Shown: positions 25,401 to 38,702, counted from the first letter of the stretch. The stretch: DNA of 64,000 bases from Cololabis saira (GCF_033807715.1 NC_084607.1:13466441-13530440), one strand, 5' to 3'. Numbers and translations: made by a program. The notes: a model not told the origin generated them from the letters alone.

Positions 25401-28073
25401 ATATCTACACAATATCCATATAAATATAGTCTATATAAATTCTACGTAAACATGCCTATTACTACATAATTATCCATATAAGTATATAGAAAATATAAAT
25501 TTTACATAAATATTATATCAATATATAGAAAATACAAATATTATATAAATCTATATAAATATACACTATATAAACTACATAAATATCCCTATAAATATAT
25601 ATATGCTACATACATAATACATATATAACATATATTACATAATTATAACTATCCCCCTCAACATATAATATATACTACATAAATATCCATATATTTAAAC
25701 TGAAGAGAGATCCTGAAAGAGCTCGAAAATATTGTAAATCTGTCTCTACAAACAGAGGAATGGCATTGCCTCCTCTAGAGAATAAACATTTATGCAGCTG
25801 AATAGTTAGAAGGGAGGCTACACTTTGGTGGGCGTTCTCTGTCAAAGATGAGGCCCTTGAGACCACTGCAGTGATGCTCATCATTTGGGTTTTCAACCGT
25901 TTGTGACTTTGTGTCTCCAGATGTGCCCAGAAACAGACTTTTAATTTCTTGATAATAAACGCACTTAACTAAGGATATTTTGCTGCTTGTTAATTGGTTT
26001 GCTGGTTTCAGCACTGCGTTTTAAAATTGAATTGGCTTTATAAAAAACTGATCAAATTTAAGTGGTACAGCTATCATTGCCGAGTTGGAGCAGCTTTGTA
26101 AATAAATTGGAGCTCGAGATGGAGGGAGGAGCTAGAACTACAGTATGTGCTTTATTTCCATAATCATTTTTGATAGCAAACTAGGGGCCTTTCTGGCTCA
26201 GGGGGCCCTCTGTAAAGTTCTCTGTAAAAACTGACCTAAAAATGTTGCAAATTTGCCATAACTAAAATTCTCTGAATTTAACATTTCACAAATTTGTATA
26301 AACTTACAACTTTCGAGAAAAAAAGAACAAACTGCCACAAGTCACAAGAAAAAACTTTTATTTATTTAATTTATCATAAATAAACTCAAAATTTGTCAGA
26401 AAAATCTGAAACGTTGACTGTATGAACGGTTAAAAAGAAAAAATCTAAATATGTTTTATAAACACACATTTTCTCTCTTTCTTTTTTTATAGAAAAAGAG
26501 ACCAATACTGATCTCATGGACAAGTAAAGTTTTGAAGTGAAAATATTGTCTAAGAATAATTGTCTAAGAATAAACTCCTAAATCGTTGAATATCAAATTA
26601 CATATTTTGCAAAGTCCCCAATCTACACTGTCTCTACTCGTCCTGAACACGTCTCCCTAAATGTATGTAATTTGTGTCCGTGTGTCTGAGTGTCTGTGAG
26701 TTGGGAGTCAATTGTCTACTGTAAAGTGTTTTTCAGCTACTAGATGCCCTAAATTTCCTTTAGGATTAATAAAGTACAAGTAAAAACTTGGAAAAGTACA
26801 GTGAACAAATGCAAAAAATCCCTTCAGATCACTGGCCATGCATAGCTGATGGACATTTTACTTGCTGCAATTTCAAATACTTAATGTTAGCTGTCCACAA
26901 ATGTAGACGGCTCGTTTTATTTCTCCTCAGATGACACTGACAGGAGCTCCCAAGGGCCCTGTACTCCACATCTAGCAAGGAATCTGTCTGCTGCAGTGTA
27001 ACATGTAATGATTAATTGATAGTGAACAGATTCCCCATGAATCCTGGGATGTGATTAAATTAATATGTGGGACTTAATGTTGTTTGATGTCTCTTTTCCA
27101 TAGGTGGTTCTATAGATGAAAGAAAACAGCACAAGATTAATAACAGCTAAAGGTTAGTTTGTTTCCTTGCAAGTAAAGTGGAGCATATTGGGAAATTCAC
27201 CAGTAATGAATCACTTCTTTGCTATTACCTGCCCGTCACCATCCTGTCATCCTTTCCCTCCAGCAAGTTTTGTGGCCCTCTTTTTAATGTGTTGCTGATA
27301 AAACCGCAGGATGAAACAGACAGGGTTGTTTCCATCTTAAAACAGTCGTCCCGACGTGAACCAAGCTGCCTCAAACTTTGTTCAAACATTATCTTTCTTC
27401 TCTGAGCGGAGCCGCCCCTAAGGTTGAGATAAGCAACAACCGTCACCGCGAATAACCCCTCTCACCATGTTGACATCACTGATAACCTAATATTAAATAA
27501 TTAAACAACCTAGATTTTAAATCACTATCTAGGACTGCCATAGATTAAGCATTGCACTCTTTATATTTGACTTTGGATAAATCTTTTCCATATTAGCTAC
27601 ATCAATAATAATGTCATCCTGTCTGGCTGCCTTTTTTCATGTACTTATATGCCATTTATTTATTTATTTATTTTAATGGCATGGACTAGTTTGGTGATTT
27701 ACTTGCTTACTGCTTAAGCAATAAAGTCAGTGCACATTTTCAAAGAATTTAAAGTAAGAATTTTAATAATGATGTCTTCTAAGTTTGAAAATGGGATTCA
27801 AATGTTCAGTTTCTTACAGTCCCGCATGTTTAAAAAGCCAACTCTGGAAATCTATGTTTTGGTTTTGATTTTCGACCTCAAACATATATGTCCCAATCTT
27901 TTATTAGGATTAACTTGCGTTTTCATCGTGCATGCACGAAGCTGCTCTTCAGAGTCATGAGGCAAATGTGTCTTTACTTTATCTCACAAGAGCTGCATAC
28001 CATGAAACTTGGAAGCCATCCAAAACCCACATATCTTAGAGGAGGACCTGATGTGCCCATGCCCTGTTCCTCG

Positions 28074-28080
28074 TATAAAA
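28074..28080 (+). promoter_or_regulatory. alpha3 TATA box
   Basis: TATAAAA, 55 bp before the ATG. A reverse GATA-like TATCTTA at 28032-28038 lies upstream. Confidence 0.7.
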
Positions 28081-28134
28081 ACCCCCTTGGTTTGTGCTGA
28101 TCGCCGCATTCAAACCAAACAATCAACAGCCAAG

Positions 28135-29384
28135 ATGAGTCTCACTTCTAAGGACAAGGACACAGTCAAAGCTTTCTGGGGTAAAATCTCCAGCAAGGCA
28201 GATGACGTTGGCGCTGATGCTCTGTCCAGGTAAACATGTCTCTAAACCCTCTCTTATCATTTAAGTTTTACCTTTTTCAAAGAGACTTACACACTTATTT
28301 TTTTACGCAGGATGCTGGTGGTCTACCCCCAGACCAAGACTTACTTCTCCCACTGGAAGGACCTGAGCCCCGGCTCTGCCCCGGTGAAGAAGCACGGAAA
28401 GACCGTCATGGGTGGAGTTGCTGCTGCTGTGGGCAAAATCGATGATCTGACAGCCGGCCTCCTCACCCTCAGTGAGCTGCACGCCTTCACTCTGCGAGTG
28501 GATCCTGCCAACTTCAAGGTACTTGACAGCATTTCTGAACAAGTAACTGACTCTGTACAGTGTACACTAACTGGATTATAAATTAAGCACTCATAGGGAT
28601 GTGGGTCTTCATCAAAACGTCTCATGTGCGTCTTTAAGTGAAAAAAAGGGAATCTAAAAGTGACCAGACACTGTACTTAAAAGTCCATATTCCATCAATA
28701 TATGCCACAATATTTTGATGAAGACTTTAGCAGTTTCCTATTAATGATGTACACATATTGTGCCTCATTTAAAAGAGAGACCATCAAGGAAGAAGAACAA
28801 CTGAAAACAAAACATCTCTTTAAACAGACCATGACTGGATTTAAATGGGCACCGGTATCCTGGATGGGATTGGATATTATCAACATAATATTCTGTATGG
28901 GACATGTAATCCCAGTATTTGTTGATTGCAGTAGCGAGAATAAATTTGACTTATTTTGATTAAAAAAAACCAACCTGTACATGTGTTGGCTAAATGTCTA
29001 GGAAGATTGCTTAGTTCCAAATCCGTGTTAAAAACAAGAAGAACAAAGACCCGGAGTATGATCATAAATTAGATTTTAAGGTACAGATCCCTATTGCTGG
29101 GCCTTGTTTAAGATTTTTTGTTGTCTTATGCGCAATTGCACCCTGTAACAGCTGAAAAAAAGCTGTTTGTGTGGTGCCAATGTATGTTGTTCCTTAACCA
29201 AAAGAAGTACTGCGTGATATTTAATGAATTTACTTTTTTCTATATCTTTTAACAGATTCTATCCCACAACATCCTTGTGGTCATGGCTATCATGTTCCCC
29301 GCCGACTTCACCCCCGAGGTGCACGTGGCCGTCGACAAGTTCCTGGCTGCCTTGGCCCGCGCCCTGTCTGAGAAGTACAGATAA
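28135..29384 (+). CDS. hba: alpha-type globin (alpha3)
   Basis: Exons 28135-28229, 28311-28518 and 29256-29384 (95+208+129 nt; 143 aa). The N-terminus is [20 protein letters not shown], distal His60 is in [12 protein letters not shown], proximal His89 in [12 protein letters not shown], and the C-terminus is LSEKYR. It is an alpha-type haemoglobin chain related to alpha4/5/8/9 rather than to alpha1/2. Intron 2 is unusually long here (737 bp; 83-201 bp in the other alpha genes) and shows no identified repeat. AATAAA is at 29450-29455. It stands alone, 5 kb from beta1 and on the same strand, so unlike most alpha genes downstream it has no head-to-head beta partner. Confidence 0.97.
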
Positions 29385-29459
29385 ACGGGAGCAGAAGCAG
29401 ATGATGGACACCCTCATGGGGTTTAAAGCACTCTGTCACTCTGAATTTCAATAAAAGAT

Positions 29460-30680
29460 CAAATGCAGAGAAAGTTTCATGATTGTTTTTGTGGATCACT
29501 GTAATTCTTGATGACTGCTGACCATGAAGTTTAAAATGAATGTTACGCTTGATCATTCATTTACTGAGGAAACTCATAAATTTTTCATTTGAGAAAGACC
29601 GTTTGATCACAATGTGCAGCAATAACTGCCTTTGCAAGTGTTACTGAGTCTGCTCATACCTTTTCAAGTATTTGAAAAGAAGCTTCTGTACAAAATAGTT
29701 AAAATCTTGTATGTTAGTGAATTTCTATTTTCGGTAAGTTAGTGCACGTTGACAGGGTTAATTACTGTACAGTACATATTCCTCAGTGTTAGTTTTTTTT
29801 CATTCAGTGTTTTTTAACATATTTAACATGTACTGCATTTGTTTAATTATTTGAATCACAATTGTGGGGGCAAAACGACATCTAAAACATTGAGTGAATT
29901 CTCCCGTTTGTCTTAAGTAAAGCAATCTGACTGCAGCGTTCATTAAGGCTACTAAGAAATATCGCTGTTTTAGTAGGTAAATGAAAATAAAATCTCTTTA
30001 AATATCTAAATACTACTACACTTATTCATACATATGCACATTCTTAATTTACATATTTTATTTCAGTTTGACATGCAAAAAACATACTAGTATTGATATT
30101 ATCAGTTTCTGGCACTTGGTCCCGCTGCTTGTCTTCCTGGAAGAGTCGCTGCCTCGTAAAGGTCAGACTCCTTTAGGGCTAAAATCCATTAATCTCTGGG
30201 CACTAAACAAAGTGATCGGTGTGAACATTTCAAGGGGTTATTGGAGGATATTTAAACAATTAATACTTTTGTAACTTTTATTCTGAAGTTTTATTTTCAT
30301 GTATTTCTGCTGAAATTATCAAATATGGCCCTTTTACTGATAAAGGGTGAATGGTTCTCTGGATGGTGTACTTCCAACATGAGAATCAGTCAGGATGAGA
30401 GAGGCTTTTGGGGGGATGTCCTTGTGGCTTGGAGTTCAAGATGCCAAGGGTATTCAGAGAGGAGCTAGCTCTCCATGATGTTGGTATCTTATATCTGATA
30501 TCATCAGACATAAGGTCATCCAGAAATTGCTTACCCTGTCTTTAATGAATCATCAGACATTTGAACATTTTTGCTCTGGTGCATTCAATACAAATGAGGA
30601 AGAACATCAGCACATTAACAATGATGTCAGAGAAGCAATTGTTACTACACATCAGTCAGGTTATAGTCATACAGTTCTAC
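29460..30680. other. intergenic, no gene seen
   Basis: AT-rich DNA after alpha3. No repeat is confidently recognised. Confidence 0.45.
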
Positions 30681-30684
30681 AAAC

Positions 30685-30955
30685 TGCAACCCCAATTCCA
30701 ATGAAGTTGGGATTCTGAGGAGACAGTAAATAAAAACTGAATGCAATGATTTACAAATCCCATAAACCCATATTTTATTCCTAATAGAACATTTACAGTA
30801 TATCAGATGTTGAAACTAAGACATTTTGCCGTTTCATTGAAAATATTAGCTCATTTTGAATTTGATGTCAGCAACACATCTCAAAAAGGTTGGATGAGGA
30901 GCAACAAAAGGCTGGAAAAATATCTGGCACAAATAAAAATAACCCCAAGCAGCAT
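30685..30955. mobile_element. fragment of a DNA transposon (CAACCCCAATTCCA terminus)
   Basis: Starts GCAACCCCAATTCCAATGAA and contains TTACAAATCCCATAAACCC and AATATTAGCTCATTTTG, a block common in fish genomes as a cut-and-paste element end. The other end is missing; a LINE tail abuts it. Confidence 0.55.
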
Positions 30956-30967
30956 TTGACAACTAAT

Positions 30968-31432
30968 TATGTCCATCCATCCATCCATCCGTCTGTCCGT
31001 CCATCCGTCCGTCCATCCATCCATCTTCATCCTTATCTGGGACCGGGTCACAGGGGCAGAGATGCCCAGACTTTCCTCTCCTTTCCTCCAGCTCTTCCGG
31101 GGGGATTCCGAGGTGTTCCCAGGCCAGCGGAGAGACATAGAGACATAGTCTCTCCAGCGTGTCCTGGGTCTTCCCCAGGGTCTCCTCACGGTGGGACATG
31201 CCTGGAACAGGAGGTGTCCAGGGGGCATCATATACAGACGCCCAAGCCACCTCAGCTGGCTCCTCTCCATGTGAAGGAGCAGCGGCTCGACTCCGAGCTC
31301 CTCCAGAATGACTGAGCTTCTCACCCTATCTGTAAGAGAGCGGCCAGCCACACCGCCAGGGAGGGGAAAACAGTAACGAGGTGTTGGGAGCCCGTCGTCA
31401 CACACCCTGCAAAGGAAACTCATCTCAATCAC
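30968..31432 (-). mobile_element. LINE 3' end with (ATGG)n tail
   Basis: The minus strand encodes a LINE C-terminal segment (ILEELGVEPLLLHMERSQLR, RRPWGRPRTRWRDYV) and ends in a (GGAT/ATGG)n tail at 30973-31024. It is 5' truncated. Confidence 0.7.
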
Positions 31433-31464
31433 CTTAATTAGGCCAACTTAGTATAAAAATAGTC

Positions 31465-31890
31465 AAGTAGTAGAGGGGTTCGCTTGAAGTCCAGGCCTCA
31501 GTCTCATCGAACTCCATCCATAACCTCGCCCCACCTTATCTGTCTGACCTTCTCCAGATTGCCACTCCAGCCCGCGCCCTCAGATCAACTTGCTCTTATC
31601 CACCTGACAGTCCCCTCTGTCAGCTTCAGCACCATGGACAGCGGAGCTTTTCAGCCACTCAGCTCCCAAACTCTAGATATCCCAAATATTGACTCTCTTC
31701 CAATTTTTGAATTCGGACTCAAAACTCACCTGTTCAAGATTGCCTACTCACTTTAAGTCCAACCACACTGTTCATCACGTTTTTACTATATGCTGATTGT
31801 ATCTATTGTTGCTTTATCTGTTTGTTGGAAGTTGTTCTTAATTGGGTTTTATGAATGGCGCTCATAAATAAAATGTATTATTATTAAATG
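31465..31890 (+). mobile_element. LINE 3' end (L2/Rex1-like)
   Basis: A plus-strand frame ends with NIDSLPIFEFGLKTHLFKIA then YSL and a stop near 31755, typical of fish L2/Rex1 elements. The 3'UTR ends ATAAAATGTATTATTATTAA at 31870-31890. Confidence 0.65.
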
Positions 31891-31895
31891 CTGTG

Positions 31896-31896
<1 letters not shown>

Positions 31897-31926
<30 letters not shown>

Positions 31927-32259
31927 TGTATGTATGTATGTATGTATGTATGTATGTATGTATGTATGTATGTATGTATGTATGTATGTATGTATGTATG
32001 TATGTATGTATGTATGTATGTATGTATGTATGTATGTATGTATGTATGTATGTATGTATGTATGTATGTATGTATGTATGTATGTATGTATGTATGTATG
32101 TATGTATGTATGTATGTATGTATGTATGTATGTATGTATGTATGTATGTATGTATGTATGTATGTATGTATGTATGTATGTATGTATGTATGTATGTATG
32201 TATGTATGTATGTATGTATGTATGTATGTATGTATGTATGCATGCATGTATGTATGTAT
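31897..32259. repeat. (TATG)n microsatellite, about 90 units
   Basis: About 360 bp of a nearly perfect tetranucleotide repeat with two CATG variants near the right end. Open frames through it in several phases are products of the repeat, not genes. Confidence 0.98.
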
Positions 32260-32765
32260 TCCGGGTCACTTGTCTCATCACTTTGAAATTCAAAATAATA
32301 AACTGACTAAAGCTTCAGTATTTCAAATTTTATACCTGCATGTGCAATTCACTCACAAGTGCAATGTATGTCTAGGCATATTTGTTTATTATTAGTTTGA
32401 CAGTGTTCTGTATATTTTGGCACATACATATTGTAGCTGCATTCCTTATTTTTCATAATTCCCATTTAAATTTCATGTTTTTTAGAATCTACTTGTATAT
32501 ATTTTAAAATTATTTTATTTTTAAAGTGTGTTTTATTTGTTCAGTGGCATGTCTGGACCATATCGGTGTGAAATTTAGTAACACCTCATTTGTGAACACG
32601 CCAGAATGACAGTACATTTTTTGAATTTTGAATCTTAATTTGAGAGGTACTTTAATTTCCCATCACATCACACTCAAATGTACTGTTGGCATAACTGGGG
32701 GCCTTCAACTTTCAAATATATAGAACAGCCGGAAACACAGAAAACCATGACATCTGCAATTCATT
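32260..32765. other. intergenic, no feature seen
   Basis: AT-rich DNA between the microsatellite and the alpha4 3' end (TTTATT at 32772-32777, AATAAA on the minus strand). Confidence 0.5.
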
Positions 32766-32848
32766 TGATCTTTTATTCATATTCTGGCAGACGAGGTCTT
32801 TAAAGCCTTTTATAATATTCATCATCTGCTTCAAGTCCTGCTTGCCAT

Positions 32849-33438
32849 TCATCTGTATTTCTCAGAGAGGGCGCGGGCCAGGGCAGCCAGGAACTTGTCC
32901 ATAGCCACATGGACCTCAGGGGTGAAGTCCTCAGGAAACATCATGGAGATGACCACAAGGACACAGTGACCAAGAATCTGAAAACAGAAAGAATTATTAG
33001 ATTTCATGTAGTGTATAGTTTCAGCACAATTTCAAGTCCAAAGAACCTCATCTTCACTACCTTGAAGTTAGCAGGATCCACTCGCAGAGTGAAGGCGTGC
33101 AGCTCACTGAGGCTGAGAAGACCTAAAGCCAGATCATCGATTTTGCCCACAGCCTCAGCAACTCCACCCATCACAGTCTTTCCGTGCTTCTTCACGGGAG
33201 CAGAGCCGGGGGTCAGCTCCTTCCAGTGAGAGAAGTAAGTCTTGGTCTGGGGGTAAACCACCAGCATCCTGAGAGAAACATAATACTGATACATAACTTG
33301 ACAAAAAACAAAGATGTATCGGTGAGACCGGGGTCATATTTACCTGGACATAGCATCAGCGCCAACATCGTCCGCCTTCCCAGAAATCTTAGCCCAGAAG
33401 GCCTTGACTGTGTCCTTGTCCTTTGTAGTGAGACTCAT
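32849..33438 (-). CDS. hba: alpha-type globin (alpha4)
   Basis: Minus-strand exons 33438-33344, 33268-33061 and 32977-32849 (143 aa). The chain starts [20 protein letters not shown]. It keeps distal His60 ([13 protein letters not shown]) and proximal His89 ([12 protein letters not shown]), and ends [11 protein letters not shown]. Exon 3 begins [14 protein letters not shown], linking it with alpha5/8/9 ([14 protein letters not shown]). It is an alpha-type haemoglobin chain, head to head with beta2: the starts are 2.2 kb apart on opposite strands. It lies outside the highly similar duplicated blocks and is clearly diverged from alpha5/8/9. The first of the compact run of genes. Confidence 0.96.
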
Positions 33439-33491
33439 GTTGCCTGTTGATATTTGCGTTTGAATGCCGTGATCAGCTCAAACTGTGGGCC

Positions 33492-33545
33492 TTTTATACA
33501 GGAAACAGGACGGGGACACACCCAGGCCACCTCCGCGATATCTGC
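33492..33545 (-). promoter_or_regulatory. alpha4 promoter
   Basis: TATAAAA on the minus strand (33498-33492), 54 bp before the ATG. CACACCC (33517-33523) and a GATATC lie further upstream. Confidence 0.6.
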
Positions 33546-33549
33546 GCCG

Positions 33550-35555
33550 TGACGTGTTCAGAAAGATTTGAGATAAGTTAAAACTCTAACGGTGATTCTT
33601 GAGACCCCCCTAAGAAGTTTATGAGGAGCTACAACTTAATAATGAGAAATTATTAAATAGATTTTTACAAATATATACATTTAAACAAATTAAACATGTG
33701 GATTTAATAAAAAGTCAATCACAAATTGAATTGATGACAGAAAGTAACATTTCTGCAATACTGAACCGGTGAGGATGAAGAGTTATATTATAGTAAAGAT
33801 GTTGTCATTTGCAATTTAATAATCCAATTTTTTGCTGTAAACCATATTTTCTGTATCTTCTGAATTGCCATTAATTGTGATATGACTTATGACACAGTAT
33901 TTAAACATTTTTTAAACTTAACATACCACTCAAATTCCCCCACCCTCATTATCTTTTCATCAGTTGACCATCAGCTCTTCAGAAACGGTCAAACGTGAAA
34001 GTGGACAAAGTTCAGAACCCCTGGAATAACCGGAGAAGAGAAAACATGATTCAGAACAAATAATAAAGAGAAAATGTAAGTATAATAAAAAAAAACTCTC
34101 ACTGAGATAATGTATGCTTCATTTTTGTTCATGAGATGCTACAAAATCATGACCTAGTTCAAATCCTTGCATTATTCTATAATGTATCCCAAAATATAAA
34201 GCAGTTAACAAGCTGTTACCTTTTAAATATTAATGTAAAAAAACTAAACAACAAAAAACTTCATTTTAAATATTTCGCTTGTGCCCTACTTTTGTGTGTG
34301 CAGTCTAATTTGACAATATAAAGTCAATCGTGAAAAAAATGCATGTTTGTATTAAACCTCAGCGACACTATTTTTGAATGCCACATCATAATGGGTTTTA
34401 GCTTTAATATCATTTAAGTCTCTGCCTTTTCTCTTCATAATCAGTGCAATGATTATTTTCATTGTTCTTCATTATATTTAGCTGCAGAAAATATTCTGAT
34501 ACAACCCTCTGTTTCATAATAAATTAATTTATAAAAACATGGTTGTATTTTACACCACTTTAATAGAGCTGAGAAAAATGAAATAAATTAAACATTATTA
34601 TTATTAAATAAAGGGCAACAGAGTGGCTTCTAGTTAGTCTTTCTGTGTGGAGTTTGTTCTCCTTGCATGCTTGCATACCCCAGCTTTCTCCAACAGTCCA
34701 AAAACATGTATGTCAGGTTAAGTGTTTAGTTCAAATTTCCTATGTGAGTGTGTACATTTGTCTAGATGTGGCCCCGTGATGGATTTGTCTATAGTGAACC
34801 CCTGACTTCTGCCTGTAATGAGCTGAAATAGAGCTGAAATAGGCTCCAGCAGACTCTGCATAGGATTAAGTGGGTATAGAAAATGAATGAATGAGTGTAA
34901 TTAAATACTTACCCTCAGATAATTTCAGAGTGAAAAACTATCAATTTCTCAATTTTTAGGTTGTGTGCATTAAACTTGCTAGAAATGTCAATCAATGTAA
35001 TTCTAACTATTTTTAATCCATTTCAATGATAGATATTTTATAATAGAGAAACTTTGGAAATGAAGTATCAAAACTGGAACTGGGTCTAAACTGTATGTTC
35101 ACAGTACACTTTCATACACTGTACCTAACCTAACTTTTCTTATTTCTTACAAGCCTGCTTTTTGGCTGCTCAACAAAACAACTCATTAGTTAATCATGTT
35201 GAAAATGTAAAGGTCCAGTAATTTAATAGAAAAGTTCCTCCTCAACTGATTATCATTGCAAATGTATCTATTTATTTATTATATCACTTTTTTCATTCAT
35301 TAATTTTAAGGTATTATCCATGAAATAATTAATACATGTATTAGTAATACATCTATTTATTTATTTATTTATTTATTTATTTATTAATTCATTTAGGAAT
35401 GAATCATTTTGTGAAAGGCAGAACTAAAATCTTTCTTTATATATATTGTGTGTGTGTTATTTTTTTTCTTTACTTTAAAGAACAAAAAAGTGGTGGACAT
35501 TTGGAGTCTTTTTTTTTTTTTCTCAAATCCAAAAATCAATACTTGACCATCGCCT
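33550..35555. other. alpha4/beta2 divergent intergenic region
   Basis: AT-rich. A dispersed repeat lies at 34618-34892 and a (TTTA)n run at 35354-35384. It may contain shared regulatory DNA for the head-to-head pair, but no conserved element could be verified here. Confidence 0.45.
34618..34892 (+). mobile_element. degenerate dispersed fish repeat
   Basis: TGGAGTTTGTTCTCCTTGCA, CAACAGTCCAAAAACATGTA and GGCTCCAGCAGACTC, ending GGGTATAGAAAATGAATGA, match in style a very common fish interspersed repeat. The class is not determined. Confidence 0.55.
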
Positions 35556-35563
35556 ACTGAACT

Positions 35564-35609
35564 CCACCCACCTGATAACTTTGGGAGGAGCACAACTGTT
35601 CCTTTAAAA
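35564..35609 (+). promoter_or_regulatory. beta2 promoter, distinct from other beta promoters
   Basis: CCACCC (35564-35569), TGATAA (35573-35578) and a TATA-like TTTAAAA (35603-35609), 60 bp before the ATG. It is only loosely similar to the promoters of beta3-6, which are nearly identical to one another. Confidence 0.6.
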
Positions 35610-35668
35610 GATGCATGTGGTGGACCTGGTGACCCACACAGAACAAGTGAAACAAGACAACTGCCAAG

Positions 35669-36377
35669 ATGGTCAAATGGTCAGAATTCGAGCTCGCCAC
35701 CATCCAGGACATCTTCTCTAAGATAGACAAGAATGTTGTGGGCCCTGCAGCTCTTTCCAGGTAAGACTGATTTTTTTAGTCAGTGATAAATCTACTATGT
35801 TCATTTTCTGTCACAATGATTTACTGTCAGTTTGTTCTATTTCTAACATGTGGAACATGTGGAATATGTTAAAATGGTTTAATTCTGCTGTAACATATGG
35901 AGTGACTTGTGTTTTTTATGTTTCCTCAGGTGTCTGATTGTCTACCCCTGGACTCAGAGGTACTTTGGTGGCTTTGGAAACCTCTACAATGCTGCTGCTA
36001 TTACATCAAATCCAAAGGTTGCAGCTCACGGAAAGGTTGTCCTCTCCGGTCTGGAAAGAGCTCTGAAGGACATGGACAACATCAAGCAGATTTATGCAGA
36101 ACTCAGCGTGCTGCACTCCGAGAAGCTGCAAGTGGACCCTGACAATTTCAATGTAATCAGACCGCCTGATATTGACATCAATCTATTGTGATATTGTTCT
36201 TCATTTTTTACGTTTTCTAATGCATATTGTGCTTTGTTGTTGTTGCAGCTCCTGGCCGACTGCTTGACCATCGTGATTGCTGGTCAGCTGGGTAAAGACT
36301 TCACTCCTGAGGTCCAGGCAGCTTTCCAGAAGTTCGTGTCAGTGGTGGTGGCCGCGCTGAGAAAGCAGTACCACTAA
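35669..36377 (+). CDS. hbb: beta-type globin (beta2)
   Basis: Exons 35669-35760, 35930-36152 and 36249-36377 (147 aa). It starts [20 protein letters not shown], with distal His64 (KVAAHGKVV), proximal His93 followed by Ser94 at F9 ([15 protein letters not shown]), and ends RKQYH with C-terminal His. Ser F9 plus His HC3 are associated with Root/Bohr-type pH sensitivity in fish. It differs from beta3 and beta6 by Asn for Asp (DKNVVGP) and Lys for Thr (LGKDFTPE). Exons, introns and 3' flank are nearly identical to beta3, but the promoter and most of the 5'UTR are not. AATAAA is at 36441-36446. It is head to head with alpha4 and tail to tail with beta3. Confidence 0.97.
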
Positions 36378-37401
36378 ACACGTCTGCAGACGACGGTCAC
36401 ATGTTGTGCTTCTGTATACCTCACCAAAAGATTTAATATTAATAAAACTGTGAGCACATTCAACAGCTTCTCTTGTACTCTGTTTGTGTGGAGAATATCT
36501 AACATTACATAGTGGTGACAAATAATGTGTGGTTCATCAAACCTGATCTAAGTTTGAATTCTTGAAGAAATACTGCCAATTAAACTCGAAGATCAAATAA
36601 ATGGTTTTACTTATAGATAAACTTGTAACCCATTCAAACCCATAGCTTAATATTATTTATCAGTCAAGTGATTGGTTAAACATTTAAATTGTTTTATAAC
36701 CAGAACCAAAACTTTTACGGGTAAATACATAAATGTACACTATATTTATACCACCATGTGTTTGACACCCATATAAAGTCAATGAACACTTTAAATTAAA
36801 AACAATTAAAGTTTTCGTTACACACTGTTGCTTACAAAATTAAAATAAAACTTTTTTAACCTCTTCTAATTAAATTTTTTTAAATGAAAAGAGGACTGTT
36901 TCTGGCAACACAATTATTCCATCTTCTTGGGCAACAGTGTATATAATGTATTGTGTTTTTTTATCCACCTTCTGCCTCCTTTGTTCATTATTTCACTACA
37001 GCTGCTTCGTAAATATCATTTTTGTAAACGCACAGCTCGTATTCACTTATATCCAGTTTGCACTTCATTTATAAAATTATGTATTTTACACCCATGTACA
37101 GTCTACAAACACAAACATTTAGTTTTTGTTGTATATTTGTAATTTTTTTTAATAGTTTATTCTATTTTATTTAATGACACTGCTTCGTGACCCATGCGTG
37201 CTGCTTCAACATGCCTTAAATCCCTCGGCCCCCAGTTTTTTTAACTGAATATAAATTGAATGAAATACTTTGACACTTTCTATGATTTAGCAAAATCATA
37301 ATACAAACCACTCAGTGTTTTAAAAAGCCTTCATTTACCGTATTTCATTTAAAAGATTTTCATTTATTTAGACCATGAGAAGTTAATGTTAGAAAAAAAA
37401 T
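36378..37401. repeat. left arm of palindrome P1 (beta2 3' flank)
   Basis: The beta2 3' flank is repeated in inverse, with few differences, by the beta3 3' flank (37686-38702). The inverted similarity continues through both genes up to their 5'UTRs, so the whole left arm is about 35.65-37.40 kb. Confidence 0.9.
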
Positions 37402-37685
37402 GCTAGGTTTCTATTTTTTACAAACTATATTCAGGAGTACATAACTGTTATAGTATATAGTTAGGTAGGAGGGAAAAAAAAGTTTTTATTCCCTGTGGAG
37501 CACATAGATATAAAAAAAATAGGTAGTTTCATGTTTTTTCATCTTTACATCTTTTTTTTCTAGATATAAGGATACAATTATTTGTCAGAATCAGTTGTAG
37601 AGTTGCAGTTCAAAGGAAAATAAATAAATAGATAATATATGAATCATTTCATGTATCAGAACTTGAAAACAGAAAAAAATACTTT
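37402..37685. other. spacer of palindrome P1
   Basis: A 284-bp non-palindromic spacer between the beta2 and beta3 arms. It reappears as its reverse complement at 56606-56900 in palindrome P2. Confidence 0.85.
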
Positions 37686-38702
37686 TTTTCTAACATTAAC
37701 TTCTCATGGTCTAAATAAATGAAAATCCTTTAAATGAAATACCCTAAATGAAGGCTTTTTAAAACACTGAGTGGTTTGTATTATGATTTTGCTAAATCAT
37801 AGAAAGTGTCAAAGTATTTCATTGAATTTAGATTCAGTTGAAAAATCCGAGGGATTTAAGGCATGTTGAAGCAGCACGCATGGGTCACGAAGCAGTGTCA
37901 TTAAATAAAACAGAATAAACAATTAAAAAAAATTAGAAAATATACAACAAAAAGTAAATGTTTGTGTTTGTAGACTGTACATGGGTGTAAAACACATGGT
38001 TTTATAAATTAGGTGCAAACTGGATATAAGTGAATACGAGCTGTGCGTTTACAAAAATGATATTTACGAAGCAGCTGTAGTGAAATAATGAACAAAGGAG
38101 GCAGAGGGTGGATAAAAAAACACAATACATTATATACACTGTTGCCCAAGAAGATGGAATAATTGTATTGCCAGAAACAGTCCTCTTTTCATTTAAAATA
38201 ATTTCATTAGAAGAGGTTAAAAAGGTTTTATTCTAATTTTGTAAGCAACAGTGTGTAACGAAAACTTTAATTGTTTTTAATTTAAATTGTTCATAGACTC
38301 TATATGGGTGTCAAACACCCATATAAAGGTATAAATATAGTGTGCATTTATGTATTTACCCGCAATAGTTTTGGTTCTGGTTATAAAAGAATTTAAATGT
38401 TTAACCAATCACTTGACTGATAAATAATATTAAGCTATGGGTTTGAATGGGTGACAAGTTTATCTATAAGTAAAACCATTTATTTGATCTTTGAGTTTAA
38501 TTGGCAGTATTTCTTCAAGAATTCAAACTTAGATCAGGTTTGATGAACCACACATTATTTGTCACCACTATGTAATATTAGATATTCTCCACACAAACAG
38601 AGACCAAGAGAAGCTGTTGAATGTGCTCACAGTTTTATTAATATTAAACCTTTTGGTGAGGTATACAGAAGCACAACATGTGACCGTCGTCTGCAGACGT
38701 GT

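Larger units (their letters stand above)
23192..28020. other. long intergenic region, beta1 to alpha3
   Basis: About 4.8 kb without a credible gene. It holds a (CCAT)n run near 23457-23475, a (GAATA)n LINE-like tail at 23704-23760 and a dispersed repeat at 25197-25400 followed by AT-rich DNA. A TATA-like stretch near 24533 has no coding sequence after it. Confidence 0.5.

Noticed and set aside
27178..27405. 75-residue frame upstream of alpha3
   Set aside because: No domain or splice signals; likely chance.
31849..32395. Several 120-165-residue open frames on both strands (MYVC / HTYI repeats)
   Set aside because: Products of the (TATG)n microsatellite; no complexity and open in several phases.
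37402..37685. P1 spacer as a separate mobile element
   Set aside because: No inverted ends or target duplication; simply the unique centre between duplicated arms.
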